Shown one piece after another: positions 48,233-58,600 of a stretch of DNA of 64,000 nucleotides. A program made the position numbers and the translations under genes. Position 1 is the stretch's first letter. Every line of letters starts with the position of its first letter. The notes beneath the pieces were generated by a model. The model did no database searches. It was given only the letters and a program-made list of their open reading frames with translations, and had not been told where the DNA came from. Source of the DNA: Uloborus plumipes. Lineage: Eukaryota > Arthropoda > Arachnida > Araneae > Uloboridae. The DNA lies in assembly GCA_038373865.1 (NCBI GenBank), contig JAXGGA010001048.1, forward strand, positions 93,501-157,500, given 5' to 3'.

Positions 48233-50191
48233 ATGCAAGTGTGGAAAAGCGTTGAAAAAATTAAACTCGAGTAATGTGACTGTTCTGCATATTTTTTGGT
48301 TTAAAAATGTTATAAGTTTCTTATTTATAACAATTTTTTGTTAGGAATGTAGCTTTTTAGTTTCGGCAATACTTTGAAGTTGGTATTAGAGTATTTTATT
48401 TTCAGTGAAGCAAATGGTCAAACTTTCAACATTGATAAGTTTCAACTTTTTACATTAGATAAATGTGACAAAGGAAGATTGTTGTTTATTACACTTTAAA
48501 TTAATATTGTGAATTGATGAAACAAGTGTTTTCAATTTAATTAAGTGATTTATGTCAATTTCAAAATGGTTCTTTTCTAAGTAACGTAAGTTACCAAAAA
48601 CATGTTAAAGTTTTTACAGCAAATAAAGAAAGGGCAATACAATGTTAACTATGTTATATTTTCTATCTTATAGATGTGTACTAAGCAAATAACAGTACTT
48701 TTCTTTTGAATATTGTTTATTTAATTTTTTGTGCTACAATCAAAACGTGTAACGTAAGTTACCCACATATGCAGATAACGTAAGTTACCTTAGTAGAACT
48801 TCAATACTTGTGTTTCGAAATAAAGTAAATTGTAAATAAAACTTATGTGGTTAATAGAAGTAATTTATTCAATAATTCTTTTAATTGTACTGTATTTACT
48901 CAATTTAGATTACTCATATTTCTTAAAATGTCTGTTTGTTAATAAGATTACAATACACCTTTATTATAAATTACATGCTTCTTTTTGGCTGTTAAGATAT
49001 TAATTCTCTTTAAACAAATATTTAGGAGGTAATGTACTGTGAATGATTCAAAAATGACTTCTGTTATGATTTAAAGGTATCAAATATGTTTTGGAAAAAA
49101 CGAATATAAAAATAGTTTATCTCTTTTAATTGAAATATATTTGGTTCTGCATTAAAATGCCACTGAATTCTGCAGAAAAGATGCGCTGTAGAAGGGGTAT
49201 GAGAAAAGTCATGTGGATATTACAGATTCATAAATAAAAGTCACTCTTGGTAGTATTGAAATATGTTAGAAAAAGCAAAATGTATCAAAAATATTTTCTG
49301 AAGATCCGCACATTGACAATGACCATTTAAGAACCAGAAATGAACAAAATGTAGGGTTTCGTTTAGTTAGTATTTTAAGGAACAAGAAGAAAAAACAGAG
49401 ATAAAAGCTGGTGACTGGTGTGTGGTGAAGTACGAAAATACATTGTATCCTTGAGTTGTGACGATTATTGAAGAAAACGAGTTTAAAGTAAAAGTAATGG
49501 CTGCTGTTGGTACCAATTAGAAATGGCCAGAAACAACAGAGGAAATTTATTATAAGAGAAAACATGATTCGAAAATAGAATTACCTGAACTTGTTAATAC
49601 CAGCGGCCAGTATGCATTTAAAAGTCTTATGTTTTGTAATATTTTTGATTGATCATTGAGTTTGGCATTAAATTTCTGTAAATTTAACTCATAATTGTTA
49701 ATTTTCAGTATTTTGATCTAAACTAAGCTGTAATTTTCATTCATTAATTTTTGTAATAAAGATATGCTTGTAAGTGAATTTTGTAACGTAAGTTACTGTA
49801 ACGTAAGTTACCCAGTTAAAAATTCCCATAAAATTCAATTTTTAAAATAAAATTTTAAATTTACGAAAATTAATTCCTAAATATAATAAGAAACTGATAA
49901 ATTATACTTCAAACAAGAAAACAGCTGTAATAGAGCAGAAATTTGCCTTAGAACCAATTTTCATATTATGCCATTCCCTTTTTGTGTAACGTAAGTTACT
50001 GCCTTATTTTTGACTGCTAAATTTTGTAAAATTTAAGTGCATCGAATATTTTTGCATTTTAATTTTGCTTTTGACTGTCATTTTCACTGAATGCTTTTGT
50101 ACAAGGTTTTTATAACAATATTTGTCTGTACTAAGGAGCTAACTGCATAAGAGTTGGTCGAAATGTAACGTAAGTTACCGTGGAATTGCCC
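48233..50191 (+). mobile_element. GGGCAATTCCA transposon, copy 2
   Basis: A 1959-bp element bounded by GGGCAATTCCA and TGGAATTGCCC with TATA on both sides (4-bp target duplication). It is a close inverse of copy 1. GTAACGTAAGTTAC or near variants occur about seven times in the outer thirds (48582, 48750, 48775, 49785, 49800, 49985, 50165, approximate). The plus strand has the transposase C-terminal remnant at 49400-49640. Nothing else in it is coding. Confidence 0.9.
49400..49640 (+). pseudogene. transposase C-terminal remnant, copy 2
   Basis: One plus-strand frame, broken by two stops, reads KAGDWCVVKYENTLYP, (stop) VVTIIEENEFKVKVMAAVG, (stop) KWPETTEEIYYKRKHDSKIE and LPELVNTSGQYAFK. It parallels the minus-strand remnant at 54132-53899 in the third element: DxxVV, then VKVM or VSVM, G, KWPxTxxxIxYK and a final G-rich tail. 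This looks like a small beta-rich C-terminal domain. It is non-functional. The longer minus-strand frame here is antisense. Confidence 0.65.
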
Positions 50192-50336
50192 TATAGCATA
50201 TTTCTGCAAAAAATTTATAAATAGTACACAAATTATACGTAAATGTTTTTGATATGCCATTTTTTTTTTGCTCATGGGAAAGAATAAACGAGACGGTTGA
50301 GATTTGCTTGGCATGATTTTTATTTGAGGTGTACTT

Positions 50337-52819
50337 TAGGGTGGTTCAAAAAATTTTTTTTTGCTACGAACCAAGGCGCACCCTACTTTTTTTTACATTT
50401 ATGTATAAGATCACCCTCCTAAAATTTCAGCTCCCTACTGTTAATGGAAGATGGTGCTCAAACACCCTTCATTTTTACGCTTTTTCGTAATTTTCACAAT
50501 TTTTGAGTTTTTCAGACTAAAGAGACCGGTTTCTTGGAAGAGATTTTTTTTCAATTATTCTCATTTTCCAACGCATAAATATTAGTTCAACCAATGGGAA
50601 ACTTTCTTAATCGTTTGAATCTATATAGCAACACCTTTGATACAATCAATTATTTAGTAGATCGCAGCATACAATGTAGATTGCAGTACTACTTGTCTAC
50701 ATGTTGTGCTATGATTTTCAAAACTTACACTTGCCAAAATAGAGTTGTGAAAGAGCTGTGCAAAATGTTTTTTATGTTTTTAAAGTAGTGGGATGCAGAT
50801 AAAATTTTTTCAAGATTTAAAGTTTTAAACTAATAGTGCTAAGGGTATTACAAGAAGAATGAATTAAATTATAAAAACTAATTGCAAAAAATAAACTATT
50901 GTAGCTAGTCTGGCATAGAACTAATCTGAAATTTAGGCAAAGATATTTACTTCGTGCTTATTTTGGTCATCATATTCCCCACAAGTTCTTTTCTTTTTAA
51001 TAACTTTAAAGTGAAAAATTAATTGGTAAAGAATTTTTAAAAAAAATGTTGCACATAGAACTTAAAAAATACTTTAACAAGTTTGAAACTTCAACTGTAA
51101 GCTTTTTATAAATCTATAGATAAATCTATGATCACTCTTGCTGATTATAAAGAGATAACTGAGGTATTATTAGTCAATTAGGGAGCCTTTCTGAGAAAAT
51201 CCAGTCTCTTATATGCATCAAAATATTTGTGTTACTATATAAGAAAGAGATTTTTCATTTAATCATGAGCGAAAAACCTATATACAACACGTTTTAAAAT
51301 TTCAACGCCTTTTTGTACAGTAAAACAAATAGATTGAACATTAATAAATGTTCCATTTGCTATTAAAGCTTCTGGGAATATCTGAACTTATAAGATATGA
51401 ACGACCTGGAAATTGAAATAACAACTAGGACAGTTATGTTAAAGTACTTGTGACACCTTTCTGGTGAATTAATTAGTTTGATTTAGTTTTTCGCATCAAA
51501 TTCTAGTTGAAAGAAAAGCAAGTTATAACAAGAATAAATATGTGAAATATAACAAGTGTAGTACAGAACAATTGGATTTTTTTCAAACATGAATATTAGG
51601 GATTATTTTCTAACATTCTTCGCCCTACGCCCTAACGAATGCAAATATAATATCAATCACACAATTAGAAGAAAAAAAGTTTAAATAAATAAATAATGGT
51701 GAATAACGTTGCTGAGGGAAATGTTCAAATAATTCAAGAATTTAACAGGATTTTTTTCAATAATGAAGACAATAAGCAGTTTATTTTACCTGCTGTTGAA
51801 GCGAATTGAATACTTATCCTTGCTGAGACAATAAAATATTCAATACTAAAAGTATCTCTCTCTCAAAAAAAAATCTATCTATAAATATACATAGAAAGTT
51901 GAATTGCATAGCAAGAAGTTTAAGTATTTTGTCTTTAATTAAAAACTTCTAGCAAATTTCAGTATAACAACACTGCTCGGCACAAAATGAACTTCAAATG
52001 TATCTGACACTATTCTTGCTATTTCTTATGTAAAATGCCCCACTGAATCCAAATATGATCTCCGTTTCCCCCTTCAAGGTGATCGCTCGAACATAACTGG
52101 AATTAATATAAATAATACCGAAAGGTTCTTTGCTGAATTAAATCTGCGGTGCGACTCATATGTAACATGCGATGTTTCCAAGGTTTAAAAAAAAATTCAC
52201 AGCTTGAAAAAGTTTTTGGACTTGGGAGTCATAGAAGGCAGTCCGATATTATTGTGTTGCACCAAAATATAAGTGTAAAATTTTGAAGCTGGTGAAAATG
52301 AGTTGTTGTTGATGTGTTAAATATTTTACGGAGGGGAGGGGAAAATACCCCCATGAGTCTCCTAACTTGGGAAAAGTGTTTATGATTTTGAACTTTTCAC
52401 CTCCTTAGCCCGACAGAAGAATGTTAATGGTAAATATAATGCTTCCTTCCCCTCCAAATAATACCTATGAAATTGTCGAAATCTGATGAAAATAGGAGGG
52501 GTGGGGGCGCTATTTTCAAAAAGTGGGAGACAATGGGAGGAAAAGGTGGCCATATTAGGATTCAGGGGATCATTGAACATAAGAATCAGCAAGAAAGTTA
52601 GCAAAACACCTGGAATTTTTTTTTTTTTACGCTCAACCGAAAAACGCTTGAAATTGACAAAAACTGGAGAACTATTTGAGCTTTGAGCACCGTCTTTTTA
52701 TTTTAGTAGGAAGTTGAAATTTTGGCAGAATATTAGGGTGGATAAAGGTAAAAAAATGAGCCACCGCCGTGACCTCTAGGACAAAAATTTTTTTTTCCAT
52801 AGGTTTGTGAACCACCTTA
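50337..52819. mobile_element. hAT-like element, 2.5 kb
   Basis: Starts TAGGGTGGTTCAAAAAATTT and ends TTGTGAACCACCTTA, with an exact 8-bp duplication GTGTACTT at 50329-50336 and 52820-52827. TAGNG ends and 8-bp duplication support hAT. The interior has no recognisable transposase; a frame at about 52070-52180 is open in part but unassigned. Confidence 0.8.
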
Positions 52820-52827
52820 GTGTACTT

Positions 52828-53389
52828 TCTACCCGTACTTTCATGTTAGACATGAAAAGATGGTCTTTCAATGAACGATATTGTCTTGTATTAAGTTGAT
52901 CAAATTGCTTGATGTTTTGTCATTGGTAAAATACTAAAGGTGACTGAATTATTTCTTATTAAATAGAAAGTTATATTTCTACTTAAAGTTTCTGAAAATT
53001 ATAAATTTGTATCATTGTACCTTTTTACCATGTTCTGTGCTGTACTGTTTTTGAAACAACTGATGTCATTCATTAAACTTAAACTAAAGTCAGGTCATCA
53101 ATAGTTTTGTTATGAAGTGGAACATCGTTAATCAAGCTCTAGTTTATTAAGGTCAAATTAGTAGCTTTAAAAATATGTTCGCATACATAAATTTTAATAG
53201 CAGGAGCGGAACTAGAAGTATGTGGACATTTCGCTTTGCATTTTGATTAAATGTATAGCTCCTTCATGGATTTTATGGTAAATTATGGTCATCTAACAAA
53301 CGCAACTGTAGCTGAACTAAATGATCAAAAGTTGAATTTACTTTGCTTTGTTTAAACACCACGTGTAATTGAACCAGAAGGGCAATTCC
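52828..53389. other. non-coding
   Basis: No gene or element recognised. Confidence 0.45.
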
Positions 53390-55517
53390 ATGGTGTCGGA
53401 CGTAAAAAACGAAGAAATATTTTTTAGTTTTAGTTCCATTTCTCAAATATAAACTGAATAGAAATGATTAAGTTGGTATTCAAAATACTCGCTACATCAT
53501 AATGAATAAAAAATCATGTTAGTTTTTTAAAATAGATCTCTTAAATAGAAATTAAGAAGATTTAAAGAGTTGGTGTCGGACGTAAACGCACAAATAGTAA
53601 AATTGGAGATTCACTTAAAATTTACTGAAACTCTGCGAATTGACTTACCTTTTAATTTCAAAAACAGCTAAGATCGATAGTATACTTGTGACTAAAGCAT
53701 ATTTTACAGTTTTTTAATGATATTGTTTTGAATAAAATTAACTTGGAACTACTTTTACCTTGGTGTCGGACGTAAATTTGCGGTGTCGGACGTAAACTCT
53801 TCGAATTGGACCTAAACCGTTGTTCTTAAATGCAATGATTACAGTTTTAAATAAGAAAATTAGCTTAAATTTTATTCCTAGGTCACACATCTTATTTTTT
53901 AACATTTAAAAGGGTTCATCAAATTTAAACTGCCCCCTTTTTCCTGTTGGGATCGGAGGACGAATACGTTTATAATGTCCCGTAATTTGTAAAATATTTT
54001 GTCCTCAGTTCTTGGCCATTTAAAATAACCTTTAGAACTATGCATAACTGATACTAGAATAATTTTTTTGGTGATACATCCAAGACAAAGCATGGCATCA
54101 TGCGTTACCACAAAACAGTCATTGATGTTCACTGTATCAAGATCTGCAGATTTTTCGATCCCGGAATTATCAGATTTTTAATTTGTTATCACATTGTTCT
54201 TAATTTGTTATCACGTGATATATCACCAATTTGAACTTAATTGTGTCCAACTGATTTGGCAAAATTTGATGTTTGGAATATGGAAAACAGCTTTCCAGTG
54301 TTGAGGCAAATGCTTTGTATCTATGTGTATATCTTTTGCTAGAATATACTTTATGTGCATATTTGGATTTAAAAGTGCTGAAACTTGAGAAAATTGCTCC
54401 GCTTTTGTCCCCGTCATTTTTCCTACTTTAACGCGGCGCCAAACGATTTTTTTCACAGTGCCTCCTATAGTATCAACCACCATCAACCAGCAAATATGAA
54501 TATTAATCAGTACACTGATAAAAAATGTAAACATTCACTTGTACAAATCCAACTACGAAATCCATGTGTTCTGACTCTTTGCGAAACAGTATACAGGTTG
54601 TGTTGTGATGATCTAGCCTTTAAAACTTTGGATGAATACTTAAGAGTTGGGATACCGTTCTTTTCAAAGCAATAATATGTATATACACTTTTTATTAATT
54701 CAAGAGTTCCCAGAACAACTCAGATGCTTTGTAAGTGTCTTAATATAAATGTCTCATGAGGAGAAAAAAAACTTTTAAAGTATTATTCTGAAGCAAAATT
54801 TACTATTTAATAAGTAAATTTAAAGTATATGTATGCACAATAAAGTCAAAATTATTTTTTTTTAATCATGCTTCACTTTAACTTTGTAATTAAAGGCAAA
54901 ATATGGAGAATCACAGTTGTAAACAAGTGTTATATAAGGAATGTAACAGTGTCGGACGTAAACGGTATCGGACGTAAAAAAATTCTTTACGTCCGACACC
55001 TATATTTTAATTAAAAATATTTACTTGTCACAAAATGTTAATAGGTTACATCAATGAGACCAAAGATCTTACTTTGTATACAAAGTTAGATGTATGTAGC
55101 TTTAAAATTATTGGCCCAGCATAATTAATCGTACATTTTGGTGTCGGACGTAAAACACTTAATGTGCCCTTTGGGAATTCTATCACAAATCAAAATGAAT
55201 TATATTCTCACACATTTTTGCAACATCACCTGTTGTACATTGAATATGTAAATAGTTATTCGACTTAATTCATAATTTTAGTATGTATATTTTGGAAAAA
55301 ACAGAGCTTCTTTGAGATTAGTCAAATGTAGTTTGAAAACGCTCTGGGTGTTGACCTTAGTTTGACCCCTTGTAACTTAGTAAAAACTTAAGTTATCAAA
55401 ATTTAGACATGAATTTCAAAATATACAACTCTTTACCTTTAAAATGATACCTTGTTTGTTTAGAAATATTAATTTTCAAAATTTGACCATCTGGTTGACC
55501 TTATCGTGGAATTGCCC
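53390..55517 (-). mobile_element. GGGCAATTCCA transposon, divergent third element
   Basis: A 2128-bp element with the same 11-bp ends (GGGCAATTCCA, TGGAATTGCCC) and AGAA on both sides (4-bp target duplication). The interior differs from copies 1 and 2. The recurrent motif is GGTGTCGGACGTAAA or its inverse at about 53395, 53573, 53762, 53780, 54951, 54966, 54990 and 55140. The minus strand carries two pieces of a transposase related to that of copies 1 and 2. Confidence 0.9.
53899..54534 (-). pseudogene. transposase remnant of the third GGGCAATTCCA element
   Basis: Two minus-strand frames in series. The first (54534-54223) reads VVDTIGGTVKKIVWRRVKVG and later NMHIKYILAKDI; a D-x-I-G-G-T-V-K motif of this type recurs in uncharacterised arthropod and cnidarian transposase-like proteins (from memory of family style, not a search). 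The second (54132-53899) reads NINDCFVVTHDAMLCLGCIT, ILVSVMHSSKGYFKWPRTED and KIFYKLRDIINVF, matching the C-terminal remnant in copy 2. A frame change joins them, and the N-terminal catalytic region is missing or unrecognised. Confidence 0.6.
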
Positions 55518-56224
55518 AGAAGTCAGTTTACCAATTCTTTATTGACAAATTATATGAAGCATTGTTTTGATATTTTTAAAGCCTTGTAAACAAAAGTTTG
55601 TAATTCTGTTACAATTAAGAGTTCAGGGAAGTATCGATTACAAAAAATCTAGATTTGTATGAAGTGTATGTTCTTTAAGCAAGGATGTAAGTGAATATTT
55701 CATTTTCATTAATTGTCCGGGCGAACGCATCGGTACAGTATTAAACTAATGATGGAAACTGTTCAGTTTGATGCTTCCTTGCAAAACTCCCTAAAAATTT
55801 GACAACTTGTCTTTTTTTTGAGCAAATTATGTGCGCACTTGTGATGCATTTCGCGTGAATTCAAGTTTTGTACTATATAGCAATTCCTTTGAACTAAAAT
55901 ATCAAAGTGAGTGTTACAAAGCACAGAAAAATTTTATTAAATGAATTTTAGATACGGCAATATTCACTTTTGGCTTTTATATTACACACATTGGAAGCAC
56001 ATTACCAACAATGCATAAAATATAGTTTTCATTAATTTTTGCACATTAAGTTAAATCTGCAATTTGAATCCAAAATTTCCACTCTGTATGCAAAACACAA
56101 AGCTTGCATTTTATTTCCTCGTCAATGACTGACGTGGCTTTAATTTCCCTTGGCTGGTAGTGTTTCATTTAAACTAGTTCATCCGAAGCAGTCTATTAAA
56201 ATCTCATCGAGGTGGAATAGGTAC
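55518..56224. other. non-coding
   Basis: No gene recognised. Confidence 0.45.
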
Positions 56225-56444
56225 GGCTCCCGTTTTTACGAGCACCGTTAAGATGGAAGTCCGATTTAGCTCAACACACATGCTATAAGACCCTTTTATA
56301 GGACAGGCAGCCATTCACAACACTCATTCACATAGAGAAAGAACAAGAAGAGGAGAGCGAAAATTAATCCATGCCAGAGCCGGGATTCGAACCCGGGTCT
56401 TACTCATCCCGATCAAACTTCTCTGACCACTAGACAAGGTGGCC
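56225..56444 (-). repeat. tRNA-derived SINE, family 1, copy B
   Basis: Minus strand: head GGCCACCTTGTCTAGTGGTC with B-box GGGTTCGAATCCCGG, then a tail shared with the element at 42363-42587 and ending CGGTGCTCGTAAAAACGG. The better-preserved B-box suggests this copy is the younger or more intact. Confidence 0.85.
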
Positions 56445-56909
56445 TTCAAATAAAAACGTGAAACACATAAATTTTCAAAACATTGCCGACTCCTATGCAT
56501 TTCATTCCTGAAGTTTATAATATTGGTACATAATGTTAGCAAGAGCTTCCCTACAAGCAAAACATTTATCTGCAAAGTGAATAAGCTTAAAGTAAATGTG
56601 AAAAAACATAAATTTGATATTGCAAAACATTTTTGCTGAAGTAATAATGTTTCACTACATAGTGGAAGCGTGGAAGTGGTGACTCATGACTAGAGCGCCA
56701 CAATCTAGTTAATTTCACAATACGATAGCGTTCATACGGAAGTATTTTCAGCTTAGTGGTCCAAAGTTTCTCACGTCAACTAACTTCACCTTAAATGTCA
56801 AAATTTCCAACAAATTGGGAAGCAAGCAGAGCTAAGAATACAAATGTATTTTAACAACGAAAGAAAAACTTGTGAAAAGTATTAAAAATAAATACTTCCT
56901 AAATACTTG

Positions 56910-58430
56910 AACGAAATTAACTTGACACTAACTATTCAAAAGGGAATACTTAATGTTTTTAAATCTATTAAATGATCTCTTTGAGAGTTGTTAAATTCAG
57001 GAGATTTGGACAGAATGTCGCATATTAAACATTTAAAGTTTTGGGAAATTTCTTGCAAAAGAAAAAAAATACTGCGTAATAATTTCCTTTTAGTTAAATT
57101 ACTTATTTATTTCTCTAGCCTGTTTTCGGTTATCACGCCAGATCTTCCTTATTTCTTTAGCATTAAATCTTAAATATTTTCCTCCCATTAAATCGCAATT
57201 AAAAATGTTTGAAACCATTATAAAATATAAAGCAAGCAAAATGTGTTTATAAGTTATCTTATTTCACGGGTGTCGACAGTTTTGGGCTTTTAAAACAGCT
57301 AAATATTTAGACGCATTAGAATAGCCTTAAGTTTTTCAATTAAAGTAAAAATTCCATTACACTAGCTCGACCGAGCTAAGTGTTTGCGCTTGACAGCGTT
57401 AATTCAAAAATTGGATTTTATAGCCGTAATCTCTGAAAGGCAGGCACGAAGTGGGTTGTTATTTTCGCCAGATTTAAAATAACATAAAATGCGTGTGCCT
57501 TACTTTCGAAGTTTGAAGACAAAAAAGGCAAATTTCAGAAGTGTTATTCATGCTAAAATGTTTTCTTTGACGGTTTTAATGTAAGAAAAATTGCTTTAAA
57601 ATCCCACAATGAATTTATATTCTACATTCTTTGAAATTTTGATCAAAATTACCAGTAAAGTAAGTAAATCAAAAGCGACAAAACCCATAGCAAGATCGAA
57701 CCAACGATCTTCGCGTCTCTAGTGCAACTCTTTTCCAAACAGTACCGCTCCGTCTTAGTTTTAGAATGCTATTCATTAATGTAATGCGTAATCAAAACAG
57801 AAAAAAAACTTTGACTCGAAAAGCAACTTTTAGACAGTATTTTTTGTCAATAGCCGGATCGATCAACTTTAAAATAAAAGGATAATCATGGAATTCGATA
57901 AAGAAATCAGTTTTCGCTTGATGTAAGAAAGCTTTCTCTGGAGAAATAATGATTCAAATGTTGAGGGGCATGAAATAGCTTCATTTCTTAACTCTAGCTG
58001 AGGTTCAATTATGGCGCGCAAGAATTGTACCCTGGTGTTGAGACAAGAAAAAAAAACCAGTTATATTTACTGAATGTATTGAATTTTCGGCAAGCTTTTT
58101 TTAAAAGCATTAAGTATCCTCTCATTTTTCTAACCCCTAATTAAAAAACTCGCCTAACGAAATTAACTTTACACTAACTACTCATAAGGAATACTTTATG
58201 TTTTTAAATCTATTAAATGATGGTCTTTGAGATTTTAAAAAGACGAGGCTTGGACAAAATATCGCATATTAAACATTTTAAAGTTTTGGGAAATTTCTAA
58301 AAAGAAAAAAACAATTACTAAGCGTAATCATTTCATCATAGCTAAATTACTTCTTATATATTTCTCTAGCCTGTTTTCGGTTTCCACTTCAGATCTTCCT
58401 TATTCCTTTATCAAATTCCATGATTTACCC
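56910..58430 (+). repeat. direct repeat pair about 1.24 kb apart
   Basis: About 260 bp at 56915-57175 (GAAATTAACTTGACACTAAC ... CTAGCCTGTTTTCGGTTATC) recurs at 58158-58420 in the same direction, diverged by substitutions and small indels. The spacer contains a tRNA-like segment. Termini are not TG...CA, so LTRs are unlikely. It may be a local tandem duplication or two insertions of one repeat. Confidence 0.7.
57675..57765 (-). repeat. tRNA-like SINE head, decayed
   Basis: On the minus strand: GGAGCGGTACTGTTTGG, GCGAAGATC, then B-box-like GGTTCGATCTTGC. The stems are imperfect. Probably a decayed tRNA-derived SINE. Confidence 0.4.
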
Positions 58431-58529
58431 CTTATTTTAAAACTTATCGTGCCTTCTATTAACGAAAAACCACGCCGGTCAAAAAATTGAGATATCACTT
58501 TAATAAATAACGAACAAAAATTAAGACGC

Positions 58530-58600
58530 ATAGGTAGGATTGGTTGAGCGTCGTGCTTGTACTGAGAATTTGAGTTCGAATAAGGGCCGAAGAATATCTT
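58530..58600 (+). repeat. possible tRNA-like SINE head
   Basis: GATTGGTTGAGCGTCGTGC followed by GAGTTCGAATAAGG resembles A- and B-boxes with the right spacing, but stems cannot be drawn well. Confidence 0.3.

Noticed and set aside
54385..54675. 96-codon plus-strand frame
   Set aside because: Antisense to the transposase remnant with the DxIGGTVK motif on the minus strand.
56910..58430. LTR retrotransposon
   Set aside because: The paired direct repeats lack TG...CA ends, and the 1-kb interior has no gag, protease or polymerase motif.
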